A stretch of 64,000 nt of DNA from the NCBI GenBank assembly GCA_023228985.1, contig JALOAC010000005.1, forward strand, positions 45,551 to 109,550, read 5' to 3'. The notes below the pieces were generated by a model that searched no databases, had not been told where the DNA came from, and saw only the letters and a list, made by a program, of their open reading frames with translations. Each line of letters opens with the position of its first letter. Position 1 is the stretch's first letter. The stretch is from Thiopseudomonas sp. (GTDB taxonomy: Bacteria; Pseudomonadota; Gammaproteobacteria; Pseudomonadales; Pseudomonadaceae). The translations under genes and the position numbers were made by a program. This document shows positions 61,914-64,000 of the stretch, piece by piece.

Positions 61914-63532
61914 TTAACCCAGTTCTACATTCCAGGGCAGCAGAGTTTCTAGTTTTTCTAATGTGTCAGCGACAGCTATGTGGTCAAGAATGTGTTTGAT
62001 GTAGGCGTGCGGATCTAGGTTGTTTGCTTTGGCCGTTTCTATCAGTGAGTAACAAGCGGCGCTGGCTTCTGCGCCTTTATTAAGCGACAATTACCTTTGC
62101 GGGTGTCAGCAAACAACCAGTTTTTACGGCCAATGGCGAAGGGACGAATGGCATTTTCTGCCAAGGCGTTACTGATCTTGAGATCACCGCGCTCGCAGTA
62201 GCCTTCCAGGTATGGCCATTGGTTTAAGGTATAGTCGATGGCTTTTCTGAGCATGCCGCCTTTCATGACTTTCACAGCGTTCTTCTCCAGCCACTGCTTA
62301 AACTCTTTCAGCACAGGTACGCTGATTTCTTGCCGTGCCTTTAAACGCTCTTCATCGGTTTTATCAGCGATGCTGCTCTCTACACGATAGAGTTTGCGGA
62401 TGTAACTGAGCGCTACATCGGCTTTGCTTACGGTGCCTTTCTTGGCTTTAGCCTTGGGATTGGCACTTTTATCCGCCTCAACAAATTTACGTCGTGCATG
62501 GTCCCAGCAGCCGATGCGCGTAATCGCATTGGCTTGGCAAACTTTGCTATAGCCTGAGTAGCCATCCGCTTGCAGTACGCCCTGGAAGTCATCTAACAGG
62601 CGCGCAGCTACACTGCCTGCACGTGAAGGATCGTATTCAAAAAGAACACTCTGTTTTTCGGGCGGTCCGCCACGGATAACCCACATCCATTTATCCGATT
62701 GCGCTGTTTTACCGTCTTCCTTGAGCACTTGCAGACGGGTTTCATCCGCTTGCAAGTAATTACCGCTGTTTTGTACCTCGCGCATTAGCTGCAGCAAGGG
62801 CTTTGCTGCATCACCAAAGCGTATACACCACTGCGCCATGTTGTTGCGGTAAATCGGCTGGCCTAAGCCTTTAAATTTACTTTCTTGGCGATATAGCGGC
62901 ATACCGTACTGGTATTTATCGGCAATAACGTGGGCAATCAAGGCGGTGGTAACTGAGCACTTGCCAAAAGGATGTACGGGGCGCTGTGCGGCTACCATCT
63001 GCTCGTCTTGTGTATCGGTTTCAGAGGTGAGCACGGCTTTTTCTTGCCAGTGCTCCAGCACTTTGAGTTGGGCTGGAATGTAGTGCAGCTCTTCTTTTAC
63101 TTTAGTGAAGAAGGTTTTACTAGCACCGGCTTTTTCTAGTTCAGTGAGCTGGTGTTCAATGCGCTCACGTACAAGGCTTGCAGAAAAACCACGCTTACGT
63201 GTCTGGCGCTCTTTACGGTGCTGAGCAATGCCTTCGCCTTCATCAGACGTTTCAGGCAAAGTATCAAACAGTTCATCGAGCTGGGCTTCGAGTTCGGATT
63301 CATCAAAGAGGTTGAGCTGAAACTTAGACTTTTCGCTGCTGGCACTGAACTTTTGTGTTTTCAGCAGACGGTTCATTTCTTCCAGCAGTTCAATACGGCG
63401 ATGGGCATCTTGCAAAGCAGTGCTCTGCTCATCAATAACAGCTTGAAACTGTGCCACAACCAAACGTAATTCAGCGGCACTAAGGCCGCTTAAATCAGGG
63501 GTTTTCATGGTGGATTTAGGCTGTTTTTTCAT
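61914..63532 (-). pseudogene. tnpC: IS66 transposase TnpC, frameshifted near the 3' end
   Basis: The DDE transposase frame runs 63532 to 62042 (496 residues) with an N-terminal coiled-coil/zinc-finger region, YLQADETRLQVL, LLDDFQGVLQADGYSGY, GCWDHARRKFVEAD and the end region NALAENAIRPFAIGRKNWLFADTRKG. There the expected GAEASAACYSLIETAKAN continues in another frame and ends LETLLPWNVELG at 61914. A 20-base segment (62074-62093) flanked by CCTTT repeats looks inserted; removing it joins the frames to the usual length. So this copy has a disrupted C-terminus after the catalytic residues, which may or may not kill it. Confidence 0.85.
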
Positions 63533-63600
63533 GCCGAAATTATAGCAAAACCCGCCACCAAAAGCACCCTTAAAAGCAGCTAAAACCCAGTAAAATCAAG

Positions 63601-63969
63601 CTATCCAAGGCTATCGTATTGTAGTTTTTTATGACCTTTAAACAGGCTGATATCGTAGCCATCCAACAGCCAATTTATTTGCTCACCGGTTAAAGACAGT
63701 AACTCATCAGCTGGCTTGGGCCACTTAAACTTCTCTTCTGCCAGAGCCTTGTAATACATGACAAAACCGTTGTCTTCCCACATCACACATTTGATTTTAT
63801 TACGCTGGCGATTAGTGAAGGCATACAACGCACCACTGAACGGATTGTGGCCAAGCTCTTGTTCAACCAGCAAAGCCAAGCCATTGGCTTGCTTCCTAAA
63901 ATCCACCGGCGCACGGTACAGATAAATTTCCGGCATCTGCTTAGCTGGCCGTAAATAACGCACCTTCAT
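63601..63969 (-). CDS. tnpB: IS66 accessory protein TnpB
   Basis: The 122-residue protein has PVDFRKQANGLALLVEQELGHNPFSGALYAFTNRQRNKIKCVMWED and FVMYYKALAEEKFKWP, the IS66 Orf2 signature. Its ATG overlaps the tnpA stop (TAATG), the translational coupling typical of these elements. Its function in transposition is not well defined. It is about 70 bases upstream of tnpC. Confidence 0.93.
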   Translation of the reverse strand: MKVRYLRPAKQMPEIYLYRAPVDFRKQANGLALLVEQELGHNPFSGALYAFTNRQRNKIKCVMWEDNGFVMYYKALAEEKFKWPKPADELLSLTGEQINWLLDGYDISLFKGHKKLQYDSLG

Positions 63970-64000
63970 TACAACTGCCGCAGTATCGCCACGGCGACAT
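63969..64000 (-). CDS. tnpA: IS66 TnpA, last codons (rest outside window)
   Basis: The final codons read VAVAILRQL then TAA overlapping the tnpB start by one base. Only the position and frame support this; the helix-turn-helix body of TnpA lies beyond the window. Confidence 0.65.
   Translation of the reverse strand, partial: VAVAILRQL

Larger units (their letters stand above)
61870..64000 (-). mobile_element. IS66-family element (one end in window)
   Basis: One terminus starts at 61870 with GTAAGCGCCC, the conserved IS66-family end, inside an IS30 transposase gene. The element reads on the minus strand from beyond the window edge: tnpA (end only), tnpB and tnpC. The other terminus and the 8-bp target duplication are not visible. 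Confidence 0.9.

Noticed and set aside
62074..62093. Programmed frameshift in IS66 tnpC
   Set aside because: The frames are separated by an extra 20-base block with flanking CCTTT repeats, not by a slippery heptamer; an insertion is simpler.
1..64000. tRNA or rRNA genes
   Set aside because: No cloverleaf with a TTCRANNY arm or rRNA-like stretch was recognised by eye; a tRNAscan run would settle it.

Overview
The window looks like chromosomal DNA of a low-GC relative of Pseudomonas (Pseudomonadaceae, perhaps near Thiopseudomonas, Denitrificimonas or Oblitimonas). The reasons are pseudomonad gene pairs and blocks (miaA-hfq, rsgA/motB/motA/HDOD gene, rplU-rpmA-obgE-proB, argS-SPOR gene, a MexAB-OprM/TtgABC-type pump, pseudomonad-length Fpr) and REP-type palindromes of Pseudomonas style. 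The genus is an inference; nothing in the window fixes it. No rRNA, tRNA or CRISPR array was seen.

From 1 to about 47.6 kb the window is mostly housekeeping: hfq (partial), miaA, a YajG-like lipoprotein, tapT, an MBL-fold protein, a two-gene octaheme cytochrome c plus cytochrome b operon, clpB behind a good sigma-32 promoter, yhhQ behind a candidate preQ1-I riboswitch, argS and a SPOR protein. Next come a manganese-exporter-type gene behind a yybP-ykoY riboswitch, a Na+/Ca2+ antiporter, rsgA, motAB, an HDOD gene, a quinone oxidoreductase, prc, a UbiA-family prenyltransferase, maf, proB, obgE, rpmA, rplU, ispB, mscL, fpr and rlmG. They are followed by a CHASE2/M48 protease/SH3 operon, an NhaC-like antiporter, mltF, a KAS III enzyme, an AlkA-type glycosylase, ybaK, a tripartite RND efflux operon and alaA.

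From 48.0 to 52.8 kb is an accessory 'repeat archipelago'. Five same-orientation copies of a roughly 260-315 bp composite repeat, built from two related REP classes, separate two toxin-antitoxin modules (ParD/ParE-like and HigB/HigA-like) and a gene of unknown function.

From 53.0 to 61.3 kb is a single-strand surface-glycan or glycosylation locus: sugar aminotransferase, ATP-grasp/HAD fusion, two GT2-type glycosyltransferases, a methyltransferase, a TPR-sulfotransferase, a frameshifted FkbM methyltransferase and a radical SAM enzyme. From about 55.4 kb the DNA becomes strikingly AT-rich, which suggests horizontal acquisition. A strong hairpin ends the locus. Beyond it lies an IS30-family transposase cut short by an IS66-family element that runs off the window; its tnpC carries a 20-bp frameshifting insertion.

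The most interesting material is the unusual enzyme set of the glycan locus, the REP-composite cassette array with its TA modules, two related 133/135-bp MITE-like elements, the two riboswitches and the octaheme/cytochrome b pair.
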